This document shows, piece by piece, positions 28,437-37,148 of a stretch of DNA of 64,000 nt. The notes under the pieces were generated by a model. That model had not been told where the DNA came from, did no database searches, and saw only the letters and a program-made list of their open reading frames with translations. The stretch comes from Qipengyuania xiamenensis (GTDB lineage Bacteria > Pseudomonadota > Alphaproteobacteria > Sphingomonadales > Sphingomonadaceae), in the NCBI RefSeq assembly GCF_019711495.1, contig NZ_JAIGNM010000002.1:124001-188000 (forward strand), given 5' to 3'. The translations under genes and the position numbers were made by a program. Every line of letters starts with the position of its first letter. Position 1 is the first letter of the stretch.

Positions 28437-28470
28437 GCGGGGCGAAAAGGATTTCCTCTCTTCGCCCCGC
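28437..28470 (+). terminator. stem-loop after DUF465 gene
   Basis: GCGGGGCGAA (28437-28446) pairs exactly with TTCGCCCCGC (28461-28470) around a 14-nt loop. No T-tract follows, so it may be an RNA-stabilising or weak termination hairpin before ptsP. Confidence 0.5.
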
Positions 28471-28506
28471 TTCCACACCCTCGCATTTTTGCTATAGCCG
28501 CTGGCC

Positions 28507-30777
28507 ATGTCAGCAGCTGCATCCGCCCGCCAGATTCTCACGCAACTGCATGAGGTCATGGCTGGCCGCCATCATGCCCAGCACAAGCTCGACCGCGTCG
28601 TCGAGATCATCGCCGACAGCCTGACGAGCGAGGTCTGCTCGATCTACCTCCTGCGCGAGGGCGAACTCGAACTGTTCGCGACCCGCGGCCTCAACCCCGA
28701 AGCGGTCCATGTCACGCGCATGGGCATCGGCGAGGGGCTGACCGGCATGATCGCCAAGAACATCGAAACGCTCAACCTGGCCGAGGCCAAGGCGCATCCC
28801 GACTTCCTCTATCGTCCCGAAACGGGCGAAGAAAAATTCCATTCATTTGCAGGGGTTCCGATCGTTTACCGCGAGCGGGCTGTCGGCGTCTTGTGCGTCC
28901 AGCATGTCGAGCCGCGACGCTACGAGGACGTCGAGATCGAGGCGCTGCAAACCACCGCGATGGTCCTGTCCGAGCTGATCGCGCACAAGGAACTCGTCGA
29001 TGACGAGGACACGATCGACCTCGACGAAGTGCCGACCGAATGCGAGGTTCTGGAAGGGCTGACGCTCGTGAAGGGGCTGGCTGCCGGGCGGGCTGTCTTC
29101 CACCAGCCGCGGGTCGAGATCGACCAGGTCGTGGCTGAAGACATCGAGGCCGAGCGCCAGCGCGTCTACCGGGCCTTCGACAAAATGCGCGACCAGATCG
29201 ACGCGATGGGCCGCGAACCGGAATTCGGGAAGGGCGGCGAACACGTCGAGGTTCTCGAGACCTACAAGATGTTCGCCTATGACGAAGGCTGGAGCCGCCG
29301 CATCAACGAGGCGATCGATAGCGGGCTGACTGCCGAGGCGGCAATCGAGCGCGTCCAGCAGCGCACCCGGATGCGCATGCGCGAAATCGACGATCCATTG
29401 CTCGCCGACCGGATGCACGATCTGGAGGACCTCTCGAACCGCCTGCTGAGGATCGTTTCCGGACAGCTCGGCACTGCGGCAACGCAGGGCCTGAGGCGCG
29501 ACACCATCCTGTTCGCGCGCAATCTGGGGCCGGCGGAACTGCTCGAATACGACCGGCGACGTCTCAAGGGCGTCGTTCTGGAAGAAGGCTCGCTCACCGC
29601 GCACGTCGTGATCGTGGCGCGGGCGATGGGCATTCCGGTGCTGGGCCGGGTCGCTCGAGTGAGGTCGCGGGTTGCGGAAGGTGACGAGGTGCTGGTCGAT
29701 GCCGACAAGGGCACCGTGACGCTTCGTCCTTCGCAGCAACTGCTCGACGCCTTCGACGCGCGCTTCACCAAGAGCCGCGAACGCGCGGCAACATATGCCG
29801 AGATGCGCGAGGTCGAGCCGTTCACGCGCGACGGCACCCGCATCACGGTCATGATCAATGCGGGCCTGCGCGACGATGTGAGCGCCCTGCAACTCACCGG
29901 CGCGGACGGGATCGGCCTCTTCCGGACCGAGTTCCAGTTCCTCGTTTCCTCCACCTTGCCGGCGCGCGAGAGGCAGATGCGTCTCTATCGCGACGTGCTC
30001 GACGCTGCCGATGGCAAGCCGGTCATTTTCCGCACCGTCGACATCGGCGGCGACAAGGCCGTTCCGTATCTCGACAATGATACCGCAGAGCGTGACGAGA
30101 ACCCGGCCATGGGCTGGCGAGCCCTGCGCCTCTCGCTCGAACGAGAGGGCCTCTTGAAGGCACAGGCCCGTGCGCTGCTCGAAGCGGCGTCCGGCAGGCA
30201 GCTTTCGGTCATGTTCCCCATGGTTTCCGAGCCTTGGGAGTTCGACGCCGCCAAGGCGATCTTCGAAGAACAGCTCGACTTCCTGCGTGAACGCCGCAAG
30301 GTTTTGCCCGAAGCGATCGAATATGGCTGCATGCTGGAAGTGCCATCGCTCGCCGAAGTGCTCGACCAACTGCTGCCGCGCCTCTCGTTCATTTCGATCG
30401 GCACGAACGACCTCACGCAATTCCTGTTCGCCGCAGACCGCGCCAATCCGAAACTGGCTGCGCGTTATGACTGGTTGAGTCCCTCGATCCTGCGTTTCCT
30501 CGCCCGGATTTCCGCCAATATGGTCGGTAGCAATGTGCGCATCGGGGTATGCGGCGAGATGGGTGGGCGTAGGCTCGAAGCACTGGCCCTCTTGGGGCTC
30601 GGCTTCACGCGTCTGTCGATAACGCCGGCAGCAGTCGGGCCGATCAAGGAACTGGTGCGCAAGGTGTACCTGCCGGACCTGACCAGCCAGATGCAGCGCT
30701 GGCTGATTTCGCCTCCTGCGGACATGCGCGCGGCGCTCACCGAATGGGCCTTGAGCAACGACATTGAAATCGAGTGA
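28507..30777 (+). CDS. ptsP: phosphoenolpyruvate-protein phosphotransferase PtsP (enzyme I-Ntr)
   Basis: 756 aa. First enzyme of the nitrogen-type PTS: it takes phosphate from PEP and passes it to NPr. An N-terminal GAF domain (about 18-165; GIGEGLTGMIAKN, FAGVPIVYRE) is followed by the PTS enzyme I swivelling domain with the phospho-His366 (GSLTAHVVIVARAMGIPVLG) and the PEP-binding barrel (GIGLFRTEFQFL, the conserved Cys in IGVCGEMGG). In relatives the GAF domain senses glutamine. ptsO and ptsN are not nearby. Confidence 0.95.
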   Translation: MSAAASARQILTQLHEVMAGRHHAQHKLDRVVEIIADSLTSEVCSIYLLREGELELFATRGLNPEAVHVTRMGIGEGLTGMIAKNIETLNLAEAKAHPDFLYRPETGEEKFHSFAGVPIVYRERAVGVLCVQHVEPRRYEDVEIEALQTTAMVLSELIAHKELVDDEDTIDLDEVPTECEVLEGLTLVKGLAAGRAVFHQPRVEIDQVVAEDIEAERQRVYRAFDKMRDQIDAMGREPEFGKGGEHVEVLETYKMFAYDEGWSRRINEAIDSGLTAEAAIERVQQRTRMRMREIDDPLLADRMHDLEDLSNRLLRIVSGQLGTAATQGLRRDTILFARNLGPAELLEYDRRRLKGVVLEEGSLTAHVVIVARAMGIPVLGRVARVRSRVAEGDEVLVDADKGTVTLRPSQQLLDAFDARFTKSRERAATYAEMREVEPFTRDGTRITVMINAGLRDDVSALQLTGADGIGLFRTEFQFLVSSTLPARERQMRLYRDVLDAADGKPVIFRTVDIGGDKAVPYLDNDTAERDENPAMGWRALRLSLEREGLLKAQARALLEAASGRQLSVMFPMVSEPWEFDAAKAIFEEQLDFLRERRKVLPEAIEYGCMLEVPSLAEVLDQLLPRLSFISIGTNDLTQFLFAADRANPKLAARYDWLSPSILRFLARISANMVGSNVRIGVCGEMGGRRLEALALLGLGFTRLSITPAAVGPIKELVRKVYLPDLTSQMQRWLISPPADMRAALTEWALSNDIEIE

Positions 30778-30920
30778 TTTTGTCGCTCATGCGGTGCGCT
30801 TCGTCGGCTTGCTGTCTGCCGCACCCATGCACGGCACTTGACAGGAATTGCTGCAACCCCTCTTTTCGCGTCCAGCCAGGGACGGGAACACCCGCGTAGG
30901 GTCATACATTCGGGAATCGC

Positions 30921-31763
30921 ATGGAAGAAGACGACGCCGTCGAAATCGAGGAAACGCGCGTGCAGCGCGTGGGTGAACGCTTGCGCGAAACGCGCGAGGC
31001 CAAGGGACTGTCGATCGAGCAGGTCGCTGCCGACACCCGCATCCCCCAGCGACACCTTTCTACGATCGAGGCCGGACAGTTCTCGGCACTCCCGTCGCGG
31101 ACCTACGCGATCGGCTTCAGCCGCACCTATGCGCGTACGCTGGGGCTCGACGAGAACGAGGTTCTCGACCAGGTCCGCGCGGAACTGGCCGAAGCCGACG
31201 GCACTCCTGCCGAACAGCCGGCGAAGTTCGAACCGGGCGATCCGGCGCGCGTCCCGGGGCGCGGCCTCGCGTGGTTTGCCGTCTTCGCCGCGATCCTTCT
31301 TTTGGGCGGCGTTTACGCCTTCTACTCCAGCTATTTCGCGCCCGGCCTCGGCCCGGCACCGCTCGAAGACCCCGCTGAACAGGTCGCCGAGGAAGCGGCA
31401 GCGGACCAGCCTGCGCAGGCTGCTGCTCCGGCCCAGCCGACCGGCGGACCGGTCGTCTTCACCAGCGAGATGGATGGCACCTGGGTGAAGTTCTACGACG
31501 CCAGCGGTACGCGCCTCTACGAAGCGCAGATGGCGGCGGGCGACAGTTACACCATACCCGCCGATGCGGATGGCCCGCAGATATGGACCGGTCGCCCTTA
31601 CGCGCTGGCAATCACGATCGGCGGACAGTCGGTGCCCAAGCTGACCGAGGAAGATACCGTCGTGCGCGACGTGGCGGTTAGTGCCGAGGCGTTGCTGGCG
31701 CGCGACACTGCTCCCGCAGCAGACCCGGCCCCCGCCGCCGACGCAAACGACACCACCACCTGA
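30921..31763 (+). CDS. RodZ-like helix-turn-helix membrane protein
   Basis: 280 aa. A Cro/C1-type HTH (about 18-75; LRETREAKGLSIEQVAADTR), a basic-to-neutral linker, one membrane helix (about 116-136) and a periplasmic domain of the DUF4115 type (about 150-250; VFTSEMDGTWVKFYDASG). RodZ links the MreB cytoskeleton to the membrane in rod-shaped cells. The C-terminus is Ala/Asp/Pro-rich. It lies in a same-strand run with cpoB-like and tilS. Confidence 0.85.
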   Translation: MEEDDAVEIEETRVQRVGERLRETREAKGLSIEQVAADTRIPQRHLSTIEAGQFSALPSRTYAIGFSRTYARTLGLDENEVLDQVRAELAEADGTPAEQPAKFEPGDPARVPGRGLAWFAVFAAILLLGGVYAFYSSYFAPGLGPAPLEDPAEQVAEEAAADQPAQAAAPAQPTGGPVVFTSEMDGTWVKFYDASGTRLYEAQMAAGDSYTIPADADGPQIWTGRPYALAITIGGQSVPKLTEEDTVVRDVAVSAEALLARDTAPAADPAPAADANDTTT

Positions 31764-31859
31764 TCCACGGCGGATAAGCAGGCTTCATCCCCTCGACAGG
31801 ATCGCGGGGGTACGGCAGATTCCGCAATAACGAAGCCCTTCAAAGGAGCATCCCGAACC

Positions 31860-32765
31860 ATGATCGCACGCAGTGCACGCGCGCTCGGCCTCGGCGGCAT
31901 CGCCCTGGCTCTCGCCGCGACTTCCATGCCCGTCGCCGCGCAAGACAATTCCGAAGCCCGGATCCGCAAGCTGGAATCCGAAGTCCGCGCCCTCCAGCGC
32001 AAGGTCTTCCCGGGTGCGGACGGCCGCTATTTCGAGCCCGAGATCAGCGCCCCCGCAACAACGCAGCCGGCAACCACCGCTGCACCCTCGACGACCGCGG
32101 TGACCGACATCCTGACCCGCCTCGATGCGCTGGAATCCCAGCTGCAGCGCCTGACCGCGCAATATGAGGTCGGCGGCAATGCCATGCGCCTGCTCGAAGA
32201 GCGGATCGAAGCGCTCGAAGCGGCCAATGCTCCGGCGCCTGCGCCCGCAAGCACGACGCGGCCTGCTGCGGTAACTCCGGCGGCAACGACGCCTGCTGCA
32301 ACCACGCCTGCAGCAGAGCGGCCCGATCCCGCGCGGCTTGCCGCGGTCCAGCAGATCACCAAACCGCAGACCGATGATCCGGGTGACGACGAATATTCCT
32401 ATGGCTTCCGCCTCTGGGATGCCGGCTTCTTCCCCGAAGCTCAGCAGCAGCTGACGCTCTTCGTCGAACGTTACCCTGACCATTCGCGCGCAACCTACGG
32501 CCGCAACCTGCTCGGCCGCGCCTATCTCGACGATGGCAAGCCGGGCGACGCCGCGCCCTGGTTCCTGCGCAACTACCAGGCCGACAAGAACGCAGCTCGC
32601 GCCGGTGACAGCCTGCTGTTCCTCGCGGAGTCGATGATTGCGCTTGATGACAAGCAGCGCGCCTGCATCGCGCTTTCCGAGTTCGGCGAGACCTACCCGG
32701 CGCTCGCGACCGGTCGCCTGCAGGGCCAGTACGCAACGGCCCGCAGCAAGGTCACCTGCAACTAA
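31860..32765 (+). CDS. CpoB/YbgF-like periplasmic TPR protein
   Basis: 301 aa. Signal peptide (about 1-27, ending PVAAQ); an N-terminal coiled coil (RIRKLESEVRALQRKV); an Ala/Thr/Pro-rich linker; a second coiled coil; and a C-terminal TPR domain (about 175-300; GFRLWDAGFFPEAQQQLTLF). CpoB acts with Tol-Pal and peptidoglycan synthases in outer-membrane constriction. tol-pal genes are not in the window, so the assignment rests on architecture. Confidence 0.75.
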   Translation: MIARSARALGLGGIALALAATSMPVAAQDNSEARIRKLESEVRALQRKVFPGADGRYFEPEISAPATTQPATTAAPSTTAVTDILTRLDALESQLQRLTAQYEVGGNAMRLLEERIEALEAANAPAPAPASTTRPAAVTPAATTPAATTPAAERPDPARLAAVQQITKPQTDDPGDDEYSYGFRLWDAGFFPEAQQQLTLFVERYPDHSRATYGRNLLGRAYLDDGKPGDAAPWFLRNYQADKNAARAGDSLLFLAESMIALDDKQRACIALSEFGETYPALATGRLQGQYATARSKVTCN

Positions 32766-32766
32766 G

Positions 32767-33753
32767 ATGGGTATCGACCCGGAACTGTTGGAGCGGTTCC
32801 GGGCCGATCTATCTGCCCTGTGGCTCGATGACGACGAGCCCGAGGCGAAGCTCGGGATCGCCCTTTCGGGTGGTCCGGACAGCCTTGCGCTTCTCCTGCT
32901 GGCCGCCTCTGCCTTGCCGGGGCGCGTAGAGGCTGCAACCGTCGATCACGGTTTGAGGGAGGAAAGCGCTGCGGAGGCTGCCCATTGTGCATCCATCTGT
33001 GCGCAGCTGGGTGTGCCTCACGCGACGCTCGCTGTGCAGCTTGCCGAGGGAAACACCCAGAGCCGCGCCCGCGAAGCCCGTTATGGTGCCCTGTCCGATT
33101 GGGCGAGAGATCGCGGGATAGATACGATCTGCACCGCGCATCACCGCGACGACCAGGTCGAAACGCTGCTCATGCGGCTCAATCGGGGGAGCGGACTGTC
33201 CGGCCTTGCCGGCGTGCGTGCTGCGGGACTTGCACCGCAGGGCGAGACTGTCGTTCTAAGGCCGCTGTTGGGCTGGAGCCGCGAGCAACTCGCTTCGATC
33301 GTTGCGGCAAGCGGCTTTTCTGCAGTCACCGACCCTTCGAATGATGACCCCGCCTACGACCGTGTGCGCATGCGCAAGGCTCTGGTGAAGGCCGACTGGC
33401 TGCAGCCCGAAGGCATCGCCCGATCCGCCCGGGTCCTCGCCGACATGGAAGACGATATTCTTGCCCTCGCGGCAGAGGATATGGAACTCGCCGGTAAGCT
33501 CAATGGCGATCGTTTCGAATATCGGCCGTTGGCGCGATCTGCCGTTTACCGCCCTTCCATCTGGGGCGAGATAATAGTCATGATCTTCGATCGTTTCGGG
33601 CGCAGTATCTCACGCAGCGATGCGGTGAGGATGGCGGAAGCACTCATGGAAGCCGAGCCGATCAACATCGGCGGTATCCACGCATCGCCGTCCGGGGATA
33701 GCGATGGACCCGTCTGGATTTTCGCGCGGGAAAATCCGCGCCGGTCCGGCTAG
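32767..33753 (+). CDS. tilS: tRNA(Ile)-lysidine synthase TilS
   Basis: 328 aa. Attaches lysine to C34 of the minor tRNA-Ile so that it reads AUA. The PP-loop motif is LSGGPDSLALLLL, followed by the HHRDDQVETLLMRL stretch characteristic of TilS. It starts one base after the stop of the cpoB-like gene. Compared with the E. coli protein the C-terminal domain is short. Its TAG overlaps the stop of the convergent eda gene. Confidence 0.93.
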   Translation: MGIDPELLERFRADLSALWLDDDEPEAKLGIALSGGPDSLALLLLAASALPGRVEAATVDHGLREESAAEAAHCASICAQLGVPHATLAVQLAEGNTQSRAREARYGALSDWARDRGIDTICTAHHRDDQVETLLMRLNRGSGLSGLAGVRAAGLAPQGETVVLRPLLGWSREQLASIVAASGFSAVTDPSNDDPAYDRVRMRKALVKADWLQPEGIARSARVLADMEDDILALAAEDMELAGKLNGDRFEYRPLARSAVYRPSIWGEIIVMIFDRFGRSISRSDAVRMAEALMEAEPINIGGIHASPSGDSDGPVWIFARENPRRSG

Positions 33754-34364
33754 TTGCCCAGCGCAGCAGCCTGACGAGCGACCTTTTCGACTTCGGCCTC
33801 GTCGACTGCACCGCGCGGCGCGACCCAGCTTCCCCCGACACACAGGACGGGGTCGAAGGCGAGCCACTCCGGCGCATTCTCCAGCGTGATCCCGCCGGTC
33901 GGGCAGAAGCGGCACTGGCCGAAGGGAGCCGCAAGCGCCTTCAGAGCCGGAAGTCCGCCAGCAGCCATCGCCGGGAAGAACTTGAAGTGAGTGAGCCCCA
34001 AGTCGAGACCGCGCATGATATCGCCTGCATTGGCGATGCCGGGGAGGAAGGGGATGCCCTCGCGGATCGCTGCCTTGCCGAGGGGTTCGGTCAGGCCGGG
34101 CGAAACGATGAATTCGCTGCCCGCATCGATTGCAGCGGCCAGTTCCTGCTGGTTGGTGACCGTACCCGCACCGACGATCGCCCCGTCGACCTGCTTCATC
34201 GCACGGATCGCGTCGAGCGCGGCGGGTGTCCGCAGCGTCACTTCGAGAACGGGCAAACCGCCTGCGACCAGCGCACGGGCGAGGGGGACGGCATGCTCCA
34301 CCTCGTCGACCACGATCACCGGGATGACCGGCGCGGTCTGCATGATGTCGGCGATAGCGGTCAT
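33750..34364 (-). CDS. eda: 2-keto-3-deoxy-6-phosphogluconate aldolase Eda
   Basis: 204 aa. Cleaves KDPG to pyruvate and glyceraldehyde 3-phosphate, the last Entner-Doudoroff step. Glu41 lies in LEVTLRTP and the Schiff-base Lys in FKFFPA; CPTGGI forms part of the phosphate site. Its ATG overlaps the glk stop (ATGA). It is the last gene of the zwf-edd-glk-eda operon. Confidence 0.95.
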   Translation of the reverse strand: MTAIADIMQTAPVIPVIVVDEVEHAVPLARALVAGGLPVLEVTLRTPAALDAIRAMKQVDGAIVGAGTVTNQQELAAAIDAGSEFIVSPGLTEPLGKAAIREGIPFLPGIANAGDIMRGLDLGLTHFKFFPAMAAGGLPALKALAAPFGQCRFCPTGGITLENAPEWLAFDPVLCVGGSWVAPRGAVDEAEVEKVARQAAALGN

Positions 34365-35332
34365 GTGTGTTCTCTTGCGAAAGCGGCAGCGGCACCGAAC
34401 AGGCCCGGCTGCGGATGGACGATGAGTTTGACAGGGATCGAGGCCATCAGCTCCTGAAAACGGCCCTTGGCCTTGAACCTTTCGGCAAAGCCCGATTTGA
34501 GCAGGGTCTCGCGAATGCGGTAGCCGAGACCGCCAGCGATCACGACGCCGCCGAAACCGCCCTGGGCCAGCGCGATATCTCCGGCAACACTACCCAGCGA
34601 CATGCAGAAGCGGTCGACAGCTGCGGCGGCGAGGCTGTCGCTGCCGTCCTGTCCGCGCGTCCAGATTGCGATATCGTCTTCCTCGGCGACGGGCTTGCCC
34701 TCCATCGCGGCGAGCGTCTGGTAGATGTCCGAAATGGCCGGGCCTGCCACCACACGCTCTACCGAGACGCGGTTATGGCGCTTGCGTAGGCGGGCGAGGA
34801 TCGCGTCGTCGATCTGGTCGAGCGGTGCGAAATCGATATGGCCGCCCTCGGTCGCGGACACGCGGTAAGTGCCGTCGGACTCGCGATAGAGATGCGCGAC
34901 GCCGAGCCCCGTGCCCGGGCCGAGCACGCTGAGCCTTCCCGTGGGTGCGAGCGGCTTGTCCGGACCGGTCAGGTGTATGAACTGGTCTTCGCCGACACGG
35001 GCAACCGCATGGGCCACGGCTTCGAAGTCATTGACGATGCAATAGTTTTCTACGCCCAGCTTTTCCTGCACCAGCGCCGGACGAATGATCCAGGGATTGT
35101 TGGTGAAACGGATGACATCGCCGCCCACGGGGCCTGCGATGGCCATCGAGACGCGCGGCGGGAGCGAACCACCCATACGGTCGCGATAATCTTCCCATGC
35201 GGTCTGGAAGCTGGCGTGATCCTTGGTGTGGATCGTTTCGGGCTCGGTGAGGCTGATCGAGCCGTCATCCGCGATCGTTGCGATGGCGAAACGGGCATGG
35301 GTTCCGCCGATGTCTACGCTTACCAGTTCCAT
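34361..35332 (-). CDS. glk: glucokinase
   Basis: 323 aa. Phosphorylates glucose with ATP. SVDIGGTHARFAI is the phosphate-binding motif, VNDFEAVAHA holds the catalytic Asp, and VLGPGTGLGVA follows. ATG at 35332 is one base after the edd stop, which fixes the start; the open frame upstream lies inside edd. Confidence 0.94.
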   Translation of the reverse strand: MELVSVDIGGTHARFAIATIADDGSISLTEPETIHTKDHASFQTAWEDYRDRMGGSLPPRVSMAIAGPVGGDVIRFTNNPWIIRPALVQEKLGVENYCIVNDFEAVAHAVARVGEDQFIHLTGPDKPLAPTGRLSVLGPGTGLGVAHLYRESDGTYRVSATEGGHIDFAPLDQIDDAILARLRKRHNRVSVERVVAGPAISDIYQTLAAMEGKPVAEEDDIAIWTRGQDGSDSLAAAAVDRFCMSLGSVAGDIALAQGGFGGVVIAGGLGYRIRETLLKSGFAERFKAKGRFQELMASIPVKLIVHPQPGLFGAAAAFAREHT

Positions 35333-35333
35333 C

Positions 35334-37148
35334 TCAGAGCCCCGCAATTGCCAGCATCGAGGACGCGCCCTGTTCGGCGCCGTCGGCGCCATGCCTGAAC
35401 ATGGCGAAGTATTCGCGGCCCATTCCGGTCTCCGCCTGAGGTTCGGGGGCGGCATCGCGGCTGTCGAGGTCCGCATCGGTCGAGAGCGTTCCGGTTTCGG
35501 CGCAGACCTTTACGATATCGCCGTCACGCAGCTTGGACAGCGGGCCGCCGCCCAGCGCTTCGGGCGTGCAATGAATGGCTGCGGGCACCTTGCCGCTCGC
35601 ACCCGACATACGGCCGTCGGTCACGAGCGCCACGCGATAGCCGCGGTCCTGCAGGACACCGAGGGCAGGAGTGAGCTTGTGCAGCTCGGGCATGCCGTTC
35701 GCGCGCGGGCCTTGATAGCGGACGACTACGACCACATCGCGGTCGAGTTCGCCCTTCTTGAAGGCTTCGTTGACGCTCGGCTGGTCCTCGAAAATGCGGC
35801 ACGGTGCCTCGATCGTCCAGCGTTCGCGCTCGACAGCGGAGGACTTGAAACAGGCGCGGCCGAGATTGCCTTCGACGAGGCGCATGCCGCCATCGGCCTG
35901 GAAGGGATCGGAGGCAGGGCGAAGCATTTCGGTATCGCCGCTCGGACCCGGATCGCGCCAGACCAGTTCGTCGCCATCCATGCCCGGTTCGCGCGAATAG
36001 GCCTCGAAGCCGCCTTCCGCGACGGTCAGGATATCCGCATGGGCAAGTCCTTCGTCGAGCAAGGTGCCGATGACATATCCCATGCCGCCGGCATCATGGA
36101 AGTGGTTCACGTCGCCCGATCCATTGGGATAGACGCGTGCGACCAGCGGGACCGCCGATGACAGGTCGGACAGGTCGGTCCAATCGAACTTGATGCCTGC
36201 AGCGCGGGCCATGGCGGGAATGTGGATCGCGTGGTTGGTCGATCCGCCGGTGGCAAGCAGGCCGATCGCCGCGTTGATGATCGCCTTTTCATCGACGACG
36301 CGGCCCAGCGGGCGGAAATCGTCGCCGTTCTTGCGGAGTTCGGCAAGCCTGTGGGTGGCCTTGCGGCTCATTTCCTGCCGCAGCTTGGCACCCGGCGGTA
36401 CGAAGGCTGCGCCCGGAATGTGGAGCCCCATCATCTCCATCATCATCTGGTTCGAATTGGCTGTGCCATAGAAAGTGCAGGTGCCGGGCGAATGGTAGCT
36501 GCCCATTTCGCTTGCCAGCAGTTCGTCGCGCCCGACCTTGCCCTCCGCATAGAGCTGGCGGGTGCGCTGCTTTTCCTTGTTCGAAATGCCGGTCCCCATC
36601 GGCCCCGACGGCACGAATACGGCGGGCAGGTGCCCGAAGCGCAGTGCGCCCATGAGAAGGCCCGGGACGATCTTGTCGCAGATGCCGAGCAGCGCGACGC
36701 CGTCATACATGGCGTGGCTGAGTGCTACGATCGTGGACAGGGCGATCGTGTCGCGGCTGAAGAGCGACAGCTCCATGCCCGCCTCACCCTGCGTCACCCC
36801 GTCGCACATGGCGGGTGTGCCGCCGGCGACCTGGACGGTAGCGCCCACTTCGCGCGCCCAGATCTTCATCCGTTCCGGATAGCGATAATAGGGCTGGTGG
36901 GCCGAAAGCATGTCGTTGTAAGCGGTCACGATGCCGAGGTTCGGCCCGCGGGCTGCCTTGATTGCTTCCTGGTCTTCCTCCGCCCCGGCGAAAGCATGGG
37001 CGAGGTTGGAGCAGGACAGCGAGTGGCGGTTGATCTGCTTGTCACCCTCGCGGTCCATCAACTCGAGATAGTCCCCGCGCGACTTGCGCGAGTTCTCGAT
37101 CACGCGCTGCGTAACGCGGTGGATGGTATCGTTCAGCGGCTTAGTCAT
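35334..37148 (-). CDS. edd: 6-phosphogluconate dehydratase Edd
   Basis: 604 aa. Dehydrates 6-phosphogluconate to KDPG. It belongs to the IlvD/Edd family with Fe-S cysteines in AMCDGVTQGEAGMELS, GICDKIVPG and PGTCTFYGTANSN. STNHAIHIPAMA is another family stretch. The start overlaps the end of zwf by 8 bp. Confidence 0.95.
   Translation of the reverse strand: MTKPLNDTIHRVTQRVIENSRKSRGDYLELMDREGDKQINRHSLSCSNLAHAFAGAEEDQEAIKAARGPNLGIVTAYNDMLSAHQPYYRYPERMKIWAREVGATVQVAGGTPAMCDGVTQGEAGMELSLFSRDTIALSTIVALSHAMYDGVALLGICDKIVPGLLMGALRFGHLPAVFVPSGPMGTGISNKEKQRTRQLYAEGKVGRDELLASEMGSYHSPGTCTFYGTANSNQMMMEMMGLHIPGAAFVPPGAKLRQEMSRKATHRLAELRKNGDDFRPLGRVVDEKAIINAAIGLLATGGSTNHAIHIPAMARAAGIKFDWTDLSDLSSAVPLVARVYPNGSGDVNHFHDAGGMGYVIGTLLDEGLAHADILTVAEGGFEAYSREPGMDGDELVWRDPGPSGDTEMLRPASDPFQADGGMRLVEGNLGRACFKSSAVERERWTIEAPCRIFEDQPSVNEAFKKGELDRDVVVVVRYQGPRANGMPELHKLTPALGVLQDRGYRVALVTDGRMSGASGKVPAAIHCTPEALGGGPLSKLRDGDIVKVCAETGTLSTDADLDSRDAAPEPQAETGMGREYFAMFRHGADGAEQGASSMLAIAGL

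Noticed and set aside
28843-30420. Open frame of 525 codons antisense to ptsP
   Set aside because: Shadow of ptsP, which has the phospho-His and PEP-binding motifs.
30778-30920. Possible promoter with TTGACA near 30838 upstream of the RodZ-like gene
   Set aside because: No convincing -10 element at proper spacing; left out of the feature list.
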